The notes below the pieces were generated by a model. The model did not search any database. It was not told where the DNA came from and was given only the letters and a program-made list of their open reading frames with translations. The translations under genes were made by a program, and so were the position numbers. Positions 25,401 through 33,547 of a stretch of DNA of 64,000 nucleotides are shown piece by piece; position 1 is the stretch's first letter, and the number at the start of each line of letters is the position of its first letter. This DNA is from an uncultured Faecalibacterium sp. (GTDB lineage Bacteria; Bacillota; Clostridia; Oscillospirales; Ruminococcaceae), in assembly GCA_900540455.1 (NCBI GenBank), contig UQGD01000009.1:4226-68225 (forward strand). The letters run 5' to 3'.

Positions 25401-26759
25401 TCAGCGGGTCAGCCGCAGCAGCGTAGCGTAGTTCGGGGGCAGGCAGACCCGCATACGTCCCCACTCCACCGCCAGCTCCACTGGCTGTGCGCCGCAGCAG
25501 TCTGCCAGCAGATCCTGCGCACCGGCAGCCTCCACCGGCAGGCCAAACTCCAACCGGGCCTCCTGGTCCGAGTTGTTCAGCACTGCAACCACGGCTTCGC
25601 CGTCCAGCACACGGGCAAACGCATAGTGCTGGGTCGTAAGCAGCAGCTCCTTCGGCTCGCCCTCACTGAGCACAGGCAGCTGGGCTTTCAGTCTGCCCAA
25701 TGCAGCATACACGCTGGTGACCGGGTTGGACTGAACAGCATCCGCATAGTCTGCAAGCTCCAGGCAGGGGCGCAGAGGCCAATCGCTGCCCCGCTCCTTT
25801 TTGCCGTGAATGCCAAACTCTGAGCCATAATAGATGGACGGCACACCCCACAGCGTATAGACCAGGATCGCAATGTGCCGGATGTGGGCAGGCTGGCGCA
25901 GCTTTTCCGGCAGACGGTCCACATCGTGGTTATCCGAGAAGTTATACAGCTTGGTGTTCCCGCACAGACCCTGCAGGCGGCGCATGGTATGGGCGATCTC
26001 AAAATAATTGTGGTCGTTGTGGCCGCTCCACAGCCCTTTGTGCAGCTCGTAGTTGGTCACCGAGTGCAGCATACCGGGGTTGGCCCAGCGGCTGTAATCC
26101 CCATGGATCACCTCGCCCATCAGCCAGAATTCCGGTTTGACCTGGTTTGCCACGCTGCGCAGCTGCTGCATGAACCCAAAGTCCAGCACATCCGCCGCAT
26201 CCAGCCGGATGCCATCGATATCAAACTGCTCCACCCAAAAACGCACCGTATCAAAATGGTACTGCTGCACCTCCGGGTTGCGCTGATTCAGCTTGACCAA
26301 CAGGTTATAGCCGCCCCAGTTGCCATAGCTCAGGCCGTCGTTGTACTCGTTGTTGCCCCAAAAGTTCACATCGCAGAACCAATCCCGATAGCGGGCCTGC
26401 TCCCGGTGCTGCAGCAGATCCTGAAAAGCAAAGAAGCCCCGGCCCACATGGTTGAATACGCCATCCACGATAACTTTCTGGCCGCGGGCGTGACAGTTGT
26501 CCACAAAATCCCGAAATTCCGCATTGGTGCCCAGGCGGCGGTCCACCAGGCGATAGTCCACGGTATCATACCCGTGGGACCCGCTCTCAAACAGCGGGCC
26601 AATATAGATGGCCGTACACCCCAGGGATGCCGCATGAGCCGCCCATTCATTCAGCTTCCGGAAAGCCCCTGGCGTGGGCTGGCCGTTATTCTCATGGGCA
26701 CAACCGCACAGGCCCAAAGGGTAAATGTGATAAAATACCGCGTGATCATACCAAGCCAT
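25401..26759 (-). CDS. GH13 alpha-amylase family enzyme, cytoplasmic
   Basis: A 452-residue glycoside hydrolase with a (beta/alpha)8 barrel and a short C-terminal beta domain, and no signal peptide. Conserved regions: VIVDGVFNHVG (region I), DGIRLDAADVLD with the nucleophile Asp (II), WLMGEVIHGD with the acid/base Glu (III) and NFSDNHDVDRL with the transition-state Asp (IV). It should cut alpha-1,4-glucan or maltodextrin inside the cell. The next gene on the other side is glgB, which fits glycogen or maltodextrin turnover. I place the start at ATG 26759, because MAWYDHAVFYHIYPLG is the true barrel start. An extended -10 (TGCTATACT) lies about 58 bases upstream. Confidence 0.87.
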   Translation of the reverse strand: MAWYDHAVFYHIYPLGLCGCAHENNGQPTPGAFRKLNEWAAHAASLGCTAIYIGPLFESGSHGYDTVDYRLVDRRLGTNAEFRDFVDNCHARGQKVIVDGVFNHVGRGFFAFQDLLQHREQARYRDWFCDVNFWGNNEYNDGLSYGNWGGYNLLVKLNQRNPEVQQYHFDTVRFWVEQFDIDGIRLDAADVLDFGFMQQLRSVANQVKPEFWLMGEVIHGDYSRWANPGMLHSVTNYELHKGLWSGHNDHNYFEIAHTMRRLQGLCGNTKLYNFSDNHDVDRLPEKLRQPAHIRHIAILVYTLWGVPSIYYGSEFGIHGKKERGSDWPLRPCLELADYADAVQSNPVTSVYAALGRLKAQLPVLSEGEPKELLLTTQHYAFARVLDGEAVVAVLNNSDQEARLEFGLPVEAAGAQDLLADCCGAQPVELAVEWGRMRVCLPPNYATLLRLTR

Positions 26760-26982
26760 TGGAATCTCGTCTCCCTGTTTTGAAATGACGGCCACCAGCG
26801 GGGCCTTGTAGCCATAGTATAGCACAAAAAACAACCTTCGTGGGGCATTTGCCGGATTTTCTTGCCACAAGCCCCAAAAATCATCATGTTTTCCCATATT
26901 TCAGGTATATTTTGTAGCAAAACCAACAAAAGCGGCCAATTTGTCCCCTTGTTGACAGCAAGATAAAAAAGGAGTATCCGAC

Positions 26983-28926
26983 ATGAATTTTCCAGCAGTC
27001 CCTCGTGAATTTTTTACCGGCGAGTGTTTTGACGCCTACCGTTATCTGGGCGCTCATCCGCACACCAGCCCGGATGGTCAGTCCGGGTGGCTGTTTCGGG
27101 TCTGGGCACCGGGCGCTGTGCGCATCCAGGTATGCGGCGGCTTTGACGGCTGGGGTCCCGGCGTGGAGATGCAGCGGGAGGACACCGGTATATGGAGCGC
27201 CTTTATCCCCGGTCTGGCGGAGGGGGAACTGTATAAATATCGCATCCTTGGCAAGGACGGACAGACCGTGATGCGGGCAGATCCCTATGCTTTCCGCACC
27301 GAGCTGCGCCCCGGTACAGCCAGCCGCCTGGCCAAGCTGGACTTTGCCTTTGACGACAGCGCCTGGATGGAGCTGCGCAACAAAAACCACAACCGCCCCA
27401 TGAACATCTACGAGCTGCACGCAGGCAGCTGGCGGCATCGGCCCGGGGCATGCCAGGCCGATGGTTCGGACGGCTGGTACAGCTATGACGAGCTGGCCAA
27501 AGAGCTGATCCCCTGGCTGCTGGACCATAATTTTACCCACATCGAGCTGCTGCCTCTGGCAGAGCACCCCTTTGACGGCAGCTGGGGCTACCAGACCACC
27601 GGATATTTTTCGGCTACCAGCCGCTATGGCAGCCCGGCACAGCTGGCTGCTCTGATCAACGCCTGCCACCGGATGGGCATCGGGGTCATCATGGATTTTG
27701 TGCCGGTGCATTTTGCAGCCAACGCCGATGCTCTGGCCAACTTTGACGGGACCCATCTGTACGAATATGACAGCGATGTGGGGCGCAGCGAGTGGGGCAC
27801 CTGCAATTTCAACTACTACCGCCACGAAGTGCGCAGCTTTTTGAACAGCGCCGCCGCCCTTTGGATGGAGGTCTACCACTGTGACGGCATCCGCATGGAC
27901 GCCATCTCCCGTGCGCTGTACTGGCAGGGCGACCCCGCCCGCGGGGTCAACCAGGGCGCTGTGGATTTCCTGCGCGGGCTGAATCATGGGCTAAACCAGC
28001 GCTGGCCCACCGGCATCTATATGGCGGAGGATTCCACCAACTTTTTGAAGGTGACTGCCCCCACCCGCTACGACGGTGTGGGGTTCGACTATAAGTGGGA
28101 CATGGGATGGATGCATGATACGCTGGACTACTTTGCCACCCCCTTTGGGGAGCGGCCCGACCACTACCACAAGATCACCTTCAGTATGCAGTACTTTTAC
28201 AACGAGCTGTATCTGCTGGCCCTGAGCCATGATGAGGTCGTCCACGGCAAAAAGACCATCATTGATAAACTTTGGGGCACCTACGCAGAAAAGTGCAGCC
28301 AGCTGCGCACCCTTTATTTTTATATGTATACCCACCCGGGCAAAAAACTGAACTTTATGGGCAACGAGATCGCACACTTCCGGGAGTGGGACGAAAAGCG
28401 CCCCCTGGACTGGGAGCTGCTGCAATACCCCTTCCACGACAGTTTTCAGCGGTATTTTGCCCGGCTGGGGCGGCTGTACGCCACCGAACCCGCCCTGTTT
28501 GACGGCGAGTACGACCCCGCCTGCTTTGAGTGGGTGGCTTGTGAAAGCCGGGACGAAGGCATCTATGCCTGGCTGCGGCGCAGCCGGGGGCAGCAGCTCT
28601 TGTGCGTGATGAACACGCAGAACCGCACTTACAAAAAGTTCCCCCTGTATCTCAAGTTCCCCTGCCGGGCTGAGGAGCTGCTGAACACCGAAGCGCCGGA
28701 GTGGAGTGGCGTGCTGCGCACCCATCAGCGCCCGGCTCTCCACACCACCGACGGCGGTGTCTATGAGCGGGATTATACCCTGGGGGTAGATCTGCCTGCC
28801 ATGGGCAGCCGTCTGTTCCGCCTGGAACCGGAAGCGCCCCACCCGGATGCTGCCAAGTGCAGCGCCCGCCGCCAGGCTGCACGCCAGCGCAAAGCTGCCC
28901 AGGCTGCGCTGGATTCCAAAAAGTAA
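26983..28926 (+). CDS. glgB: 1,4-alpha-glucan branching enzyme
   Basis: A 647-residue glycogen-branching enzyme (GH13) that cuts an alpha-1,4 chain and re-attaches it through an alpha-1,6 bond. An N-terminal CBM48 domain (FRVWAPGAVRIQVCGGFDGW) is followed by the barrel: VIMDFVPVHFA (I), GIRMDAISRALY with the nucleophile (II), YMAEDSTNF with the acid/base (III) and LSHDEVVHGKK (IV). HIELLPLAEHPFDGSWGYQ and MGNEIAHFREWDE are characteristic of GlgB. AAAAAGGAGTATCCGAC precedes the ATG. The last 20 residues are Ala/Arg/Lys-rich. Other glg genes are not in the window; the divergent GH13 gene is the likely metabolic partner. Confidence 0.95.
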   Translation: MNFPAVPREFFTGECFDAYRYLGAHPHTSPDGQSGWLFRVWAPGAVRIQVCGGFDGWGPGVEMQREDTGIWSAFIPGLAEGELYKYRILGKDGQTVMRADPYAFRTELRPGTASRLAKLDFAFDDSAWMELRNKNHNRPMNIYELHAGSWRHRPGACQADGSDGWYSYDELAKELIPWLLDHNFTHIELLPLAEHPFDGSWGYQTTGYFSATSRYGSPAQLAALINACHRMGIGVIMDFVPVHFAANADALANFDGTHLYEYDSDVGRSEWGTCNFNYYRHEVRSFLNSAAALWMEVYHCDGIRMDAISRALYWQGDPARGVNQGAVDFLRGLNHGLNQRWPTGIYMAEDSTNFLKVTAPTRYDGVGFDYKWDMGWMHDTLDYFATPFGERPDHYHKITFSMQYFYNELYLLALSHDEVVHGKKTIIDKLWGTYAEKCSQLRTLYFYMYTHPGKKLNFMGNEIAHFREWDEKRPLDWELLQYPFHDSFQRYFARLGRLYATEPALFDGEYDPACFEWVACESRDEGIYAWLRRSRGQQLLCVMNTQNRTYKKFPLYLKFPCRAEELLNTEAPEWSGVLRTHQRPALHTTDGGVYERDYTLGVDLPAMGSRLFRLEPEAPHPDAAKCSARRQAARQRKAAQAALDSKK

Positions 28927-28940
28927 TATTTAGAAAAATT

Positions 28941-28974
28941 AGTCCCCTCCGGTGTGAAACCGGCGGGGCTTTTT
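28941..28974 (+). terminator. Terminator of glgB
   Basis: AGTCCCCTCCGGT pairs with ACCGGCGGGGCT across a GTGAA loop and TTTTT follows, 15 bases past the stop. Confidence 0.9.
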
Positions 28975-28996
28975 GGATTTTACCCCCGCCCACGGC

Positions 28997-29025
28997 TGGA
29001 CAAGGCTTCGGCTGCTTGCTATACT
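28997..29025 (+). promoter_or_regulatory. Promoter of the large membrane protein gene
   Basis: TGGACA (28997-29002) and TATACT (29020-29025) are 17 bases apart; TGC before TATACT also makes an extended -10. Confidence 0.75.
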
Positions 29026-29075
29026 AAAAGGTAAAGTCGGGCTGTCCATACAGCCCCGAAAGGATGGGACCTCGT

Positions 29076-30986
29076 ATGGTAAAAACCACCCCCCGGCTGC
29101 CCCTGCCTCTGTTGGCGCTGGGCGCTTATGCGCTGGCACTGCTTGTGCTTGGCGCAGCTGCGCCGGGTTTTGCCGGCTTTTTTCCCCTTTTGAGCCTATG
29201 GGCCGGTCTGGCCCTATTCTACGCTGCTGTACAAGGGCTGAAGATCGCCCATGTGGAGCTGGACCGCTTCCACTGGGCTGTGCTGGGCGTACTTTGGCTC
29301 TGTGCAGCCATCTACCTGCTTTTCACCCTCAGCCGCCGGGATTTTATCTACTATTGGGATTATTCCAATTACATATTCCGGCAATACAAAGCCGAAGCTG
29401 CTTTTGCGGGGGGCGCTGGCGCTGGTCTGCGCTACCTGGTGGGCACCTTTGCAGAGGACTACACCAGTTTTATCTCCCTGTTTACCGAGTTTCCTTTCTG
29501 CCTGACCCGGCGCACCGGCGATGCCTATACAGCCAGCCAGTTGGTGAGCATCCTGCCCACCCTGTTGGTTGCTCTGGCGGGGATGGTACGCAAGGTCGGC
29601 CAGTGCCTGGATGTGCAGAACGAACGGCTGTTTTTCGTCCTGGGTATGGGGCTGTGCGCCTGCTTCCCCTTTGTGCGGATGGCCGCTATGCTGGGGCAGC
29701 CGGACTGGTTTGGCCTGATCTTTGCTTTGCTGATCCTGACTTTGACATTGGACTACCGGTTTGACCGGGCAGATCCTGCCCGCTGGGCGATGATCTTTTT
29801 TGCCACAGCCGCATTGATCCTGACCCGGCGGTGGTATCTCTACTTTGCTGTGGGATACTACTTCTGCTACGCTGTGATGATCCTGGCAGACTGTGTGCGC
29901 CGGTACCGTACCGGCAAAAAACTCAGTGCTGTCCGGCGTGCCCGGAACCTGGTGCTGTTCGGCGCAGGGTCCGTCGTTGCCATGCTGATGCTGCTGTGGC
30001 CTATGGTGCGGCATATCCTTACTTACAGCTATGCCTCCCACTATGCTTACTACAATTTCGGCGGCCTGAGCCTGGAAATCTACCAGCAGCTGCTCCACCT
30101 GGGGCTGTTCAATCTGATCCTGGTCGTCGTTGGTCTGGTCTTTGCCTGGCGGCGGCACACAGCTTTTCTGCCCCTGCTGGCTCTGTGTCAGGTGATGTGC
30201 AGCATGCTGCTGTTCACCCGGGTGCAGAACACCGGCTCCCACCAGACCCTGCAATTTGTACCGGGCTATCTTGTCCTGTTTGCCGTCGGCGCAGCAGCGT
30301 TGACCGAGACCCTGGACCACCAGAAAGGGCTGAAACTGGGTTTTGTGGCCTGCAACCTGGTGCTGTCCATGTCTGTGCGCTGCTCTCCGCTGACCATCGT
30401 AGCCCTGCCGGAGCCTGTGCTGCGCTTTTTATCCGACAAGACCAGCTTTACCGAAACCTTTGTCCGTTTGGACGATGCCATCTATGACCGGTTGGATCAG
30501 CCGCAGATCCAGGCGCTGACCAGCTGGGTGGATCAGCACTGTGCCCCGGGCGAGACCGCCTATATGATCCCCCACGATATGCTGTATAACCCGGACATCT
30601 TCCAGAACTGCGCACTGCCGCAGGTACAGCTGGCAGACAAGCTCTGCTTCGGTTTTTCCATCCTGGGCACCCACAACTTCCCCACCGGCTACCTGGACTC
30701 CAAATATGTGATCACCGCTGACCCCTTCCCCCAGACCTACGTCAGCGCGGGCGAGCTTTCGGCCAAGCTGAACCAATGTTTTCTGGAAGAGCGAGATCAA
30801 TATTTTGCCTACGAAACACAGTTCGATATGGGCAACGGAACGCAGTTTACCGTCTGGCGGCGGGTGCGCCCGGCAGACCGAACCGAAGCAGAAAGCCTGC
30901 TGCGTGCTTTTGCCGCCGAGGACGCCCAGTTCCCGGAGATGTTCAGTGGAGTGATCCAAAACTGGCTGACCCAGCGCGGACTTTGA
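29076..30986 (+). CDS. Multi-pass membrane protein, GT-C glycosyltransferase-like
   Basis: A 636-residue protein with about eleven or twelve hydrophobic helices in residues 10-460 and a soluble C-terminal domain of about 150 residues. After the second helix pair an acidic loop (RRDFIYYWDYSNYIFRQYK) resembles the donor/acceptor loop of GT-C enzymes that use lipid-linked sugars. The tail (SWVDQHCAPGETAYMIPHD, then PTGYLDSKYVITADPF) is probably extracellular. I read it as a surface-glycan enzyme or flippase-like protein; this is inferred from topology only. ATG 29076 follows GAAAGGATGGGACCTCGT. Confidence 0.6.
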   Translation: MVKTTPRLPLPLLALGAYALALLVLGAAAPGFAGFFPLLSLWAGLALFYAAVQGLKIAHVELDRFHWAVLGVLWLCAAIYLLFTLSRRDFIYYWDYSNYIFRQYKAEAAFAGGAGAGLRYLVGTFAEDYTSFISLFTEFPFCLTRRTGDAYTASQLVSILPTLLVALAGMVRKVGQCLDVQNERLFFVLGMGLCACFPFVRMAAMLGQPDWFGLIFALLILTLTLDYRFDRADPARWAMIFFATAALILTRRWYLYFAVGYYFCYAVMILADCVRRYRTGKKLSAVRRARNLVLFGAGSVVAMLMLLWPMVRHILTYSYASHYAYYNFGGLSLEIYQQLLHLGLFNLILVVVGLVFAWRRHTAFLPLLALCQVMCSMLLFTRVQNTGSHQTLQFVPGYLVLFAVGAAALTETLDHQKGLKLGFVACNLVLSMSVRCSPLTIVALPEPVLRFLSDKTSFTETFVRLDDAIYDRLDQPQIQALTSWVDQHCAPGETAYMIPHDMLYNPDIFQNCALPQVQLADKLCFGFSILGTHNFPTGYLDSKYVITADPFPQTYVSAGELSAKLNQCFLEERDQYFAYETQFDMGNGTQFTVWRRVRPADRTEAESLLRAFAAEDAQFPEMFSGVIQNWLTQRGL

Positions 30987-31037
30987 GATGCGCTTTATCC
31001 CCCCCTTTGATATCAGACAAGAAGGAGATCATTGAAA

Positions 31038-32018
31038 ATGGAAAATACAACTGCTACCCCTAACGTGACCCTGGGCCAATATAAGGGTCTGCCGGTCACC
31101 CGCCATGTGCGTCCTGTCAGCGAAAAAGCCGTGGAGCAGGAGCTGGCGCATCTGGCACGCACTCACACTGTCTACCAGCACACCGTAGCTGCTGCGCAGC
31201 GCGGCGACCGTGTGGTACTGGATTTTGAGGGCTTTATGAATGGCCAGTCGATACCGGACAGCAAGATGGAGCATGTATCCGTGGTGCTGGGCGAGGGCGA
31301 ACTGCTGCCCGCCGCTGAGATGGCCGTCTGCGGCCACCGGGCCGGCGAGGTGTTCCGCTTTGAATTCATCTACCCCGCCAATTTCCGTGTGCCGGAGCTC
31401 TCCGGCAAAACCGCAGAGTTTGAGATCAACCTGCGGGATGTCATGGTGCGGGAGGTGCCCGCCCTGGATGATGCTTTTGCCAAGCGCCTGGGCTACGAGT
31501 CCATCGAGGCCATGCGGGAGAATGTGCGGAACAAAAAAGCGAAGTTCCACGGCGAGAATGCAGACCGCAAGGCCGGTGCAGAGCTGCTGGACCTGGCCGG
31601 TGCCAATGCAACGGTAGAGCTGCCGTCCCAGCGGGTAAAAGCCGCTGCTGACAAAGAGATGGCCAAGCTGAGATCCAACCTGACCCGCAGCGGCCTGACC
31701 ATGGAGCAGCATTGCCAAAAGAACAACACCACCCCCCAGCTGCTGGAGGAGGGCTATATCCGGGATGCCGAGCGCCGGATGCGGAACATCCTGGTCTCCC
31801 AGGCCATCAGCCAGGCAGAGGACATCCATGCCTCTCCGGAGGAGGTGGCCGCCGAATACATGCGGCTCTCCCACATGAACGGCACCCCCGTAGAGGAGAT
31901 CCGCAAGGCGCTGCCCATCGAGGCTGTGGCCGCTGCTCTCGTCTCGCAAAAAGTCCAGCAGTTCCTGCTGGATAACGCTCAGGTGACCACTGTGATGGTC
32001 CAGGCCAATAAGGAGTGA
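31038..32018 (+). CDS. Trigger-factor-like peptidyl-prolyl isomerase without ribosome-binding domain
   Basis: A 326-residue protein with the FKBP-type PPIase core and the helical C-terminal chaperone domain of trigger factor. The PPIase part begins with GDRVVLDFEGFMNGQ and includes VVLGEGELLPAAEMAVCGHR and ELSGKTAEFEINLRDVMVRE. The C-terminal domain starts at PALDDAFAKRLGYESIEAMR and runs through PSQRVKAAADKEMAKL. The N-terminal domain that docks trigger factor on the ribosome is absent, and there is no signal peptide. It may fold or protect a specific client. The strongest hint is the next gene, a polyferredoxin whose ribosome-binding site lies in the end of this gene. GAAGGAG precedes ATG 31038 (an in-frame TTG at 31032 is closer). 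Confidence 0.75.
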   Translation: MENTTATPNVTLGQYKGLPVTRHVRPVSEKAVEQELAHLARTHTVYQHTVAAAQRGDRVVLDFEGFMNGQSIPDSKMEHVSVVLGEGELLPAAEMAVCGHRAGEVFRFEFIYPANFRVPELSGKTAEFEINLRDVMVREVPALDDAFAKRLGYESIEAMRENVRNKKAKFHGENADRKAGAELLDLAGANATVELPSQRVKAAADKEMAKLRSNLTRSGLTMEQHCQKNNTTPQLLEEGYIRDAERRMRNILVSQAISQAEDIHASPEEVAAEYMRLSHMNGTPVEEIRKALPIEAVAAALVSQKVQQFLLDNAQVTTVMVQANKE

Positions 32019-32025
32019 TGCGCAT

Positions 32026-33264
32026 ATGGGCAAATTGACACAGTATGCCGTAAATGCCCTGATGAAGGTGCCCCATCCGGAGATCGAACGCCGCCAGTGC
32101 TGGAACCTGCACCCTCACCGCACCCCCTGCACCGCCTGCAAGGATGTCTGCCCCATGTCGGAGGAGATCTTTACCCGGCCCAGCCTGGTAAAGGATTGGG
32201 ATGCCTGCATCAACTGCGGCCTGTGCGTCTCGGCCTGCCGCAGCCGGTGCATTGCACCTTCGCCGGAGCAGGTGCAGGCGGATGCCGGTCTGGCCGACAC
32301 CGATAACGATACCATCTGGATCGGATGCGAAAAAAGTACCCGCCAGAACACGGTCACACGGGCCTGTGTAGCGGCCCTGCCCTGGGAAGCACTGGCTTAC
32401 CTGGCCCTGAACAAAAAGATCGTGCTGGACCTGACCCCCTGCGGCGAGTGTGAAAACGATGCCTGTGCTGAACTGCTGCGCAAAAACCTGACCCGTCTGG
32501 TGGAGTTTTTTGGCCAGCCCCTATTTGAAGCCCGGTTCACCCTGGCCTATCAGCAGGAGGAAGCCCCCTACCACCTGCGGCAGCTGTCCCGCCGGGAGAT
32601 GATGAGCCAGATGAGCGCCGGTTCCAAAAACGGCACCAAACAGCTGCTGCGGATGCTGCCCGGTATGCACAGCGAATGGGGCAGCTCGCTGGATTTCCGT
32701 CTGCTGCTGCACCAGCGCATCAAGCAGCTGAAACAGTCGGCTGAAACGCCGCTGCACTATGGGTTCTATCTGCCCAATTTCACCGACAAATGCTATGGCT
32801 GCGACCGGTGTGAGCGGGCCTGCCGGGCAGGCGCGCTGAAACGTGAGGATCTGCCGAACGGTCAGACCCGGATCGTGATCACCCCTTGGAAGTGCAGCGA
32901 ATGTGGCGTCTGTGTCGCCGCCTGTTCCAGCCACGGACTGGACGGACTGAAACTGCGCCAGCTCACCTCCCTTGGGCCGGTCAGCGTCCATAAGCTGACC
33001 AAGACCCTGTGCAAAGAGTGCGGCAAGCCCATCGCACCCGACAGCGTGGAGGGCGTGTGCTCCGTGTGCCGGATCAAGCTGCGCACCAAAAAGCGCCAGG
33101 AGGAGGCCGCCGCCCGTGCCCGTCAGCGTGCCGCTGAGCGGGAGGAAGAAAAGCGGGCTGCGGAACAGGCCGCCGCACAAGCTGCCGAAGCTGCCGCAGA
33201 GCAGGCAGCAGAAGCTGCGCCTGCACCGGAGGCCCCCGTTTCCGATCCCCCTGCTGCTGAATAA
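32026..33264 (+). CDS. Polyferredoxin-like Fe-S protein with zinc ribbon and Ala/Glu tail
   Basis: A 412-residue cytoplasmic protein. Cysteine clusters near residues 35-75 (CTACKDVCPM, CINCGLCVSACRSRC) and 265-310 (CYGCDRCERACRAG, CSECGVCVAACSS) look like two pairs of 4Fe-4S sites. CGECENDAC in the middle may hold another. A zinc ribbon follows (CKECGKPI, CSVCRIKL), then a 65-residue tail of Ala, Glu, Arg and Gln, probably one long helix. No catalytic domain is recognised; electron transfer is the safest call. It is coupled to the trigger-factor-like gene 7 bases upstream, which could assist folding. The ATG follows AAGGAG by 10 bases. Confidence 0.75.
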   Translation: MGKLTQYAVNALMKVPHPEIERRQCWNLHPHRTPCTACKDVCPMSEEIFTRPSLVKDWDACINCGLCVSACRSRCIAPSPEQVQADAGLADTDNDTIWIGCEKSTRQNTVTRACVAALPWEALAYLALNKKIVLDLTPCGECENDACAELLRKNLTRLVEFFGQPLFEARFTLAYQQEEAPYHLRQLSRREMMSQMSAGSKNGTKQLLRMLPGMHSEWGSSLDFRLLLHQRIKQLKQSAETPLHYGFYLPNFTDKCYGCDRCERACRAGALKREDLPNGQTRIVITPWKCSECGVCVAACSSHGLDGLKLRQLTSLGPVSVHKLTKTLCKECGKPIAPDSVEGVCSVCRIKLRTKKRQEEAAARARQRAAEREEEKRAAEQAAAQAAEAAAEQAAEAAPAPEAPVSDPPAAE

Positions 33265-33273
33265 GCCCCTTCA

Positions 33274-33317
33274 CACCCCCCGTTTTGCCTTGTGCGGCAT
33301 CCGGGGGGTGATTTTCT
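33274..33317 (+). terminator. Terminator of the polyferredoxin gene
   Basis: CACCCCCCG (33274-33282) pairs with CGGGGGGTG (33302-33310), with an inner GCC/GGC pair, followed by ATTTTCTTT. Confidence 0.75.
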
Positions 33318-33428
33318 TTCAGGAACACGCTCCTGCGCCGGGTGCAGGCTCCTGCCTGGGTTTTGCGCCGCAAAGGCCGCTGCAGCCGGCTTCCCCTTGA
33401 CTTTCCAGCGTTTGTTACAGTCTGTTCA

Positions 33429-33457
33429 TTGACTTTTAATTGCCGCTCCACTACAAT
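33429..33457 (+). promoter_or_regulatory. Promoter of the CoA ligase gene
   Basis: TTGACT (33429-33434) and TACAAT (33452-33457) have a 17-base spacer, about 90 bases upstream of the ATG. Confidence 0.82.
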
Positions 33458-33547
33458 AACAGCGGTATGTTATATGCATAACGATTCGGATCAGAAGGTG
33501 CGGCCCGCGGATTGCCGCAAACCCGCAGGAAAGAAGGTACTCTATCT

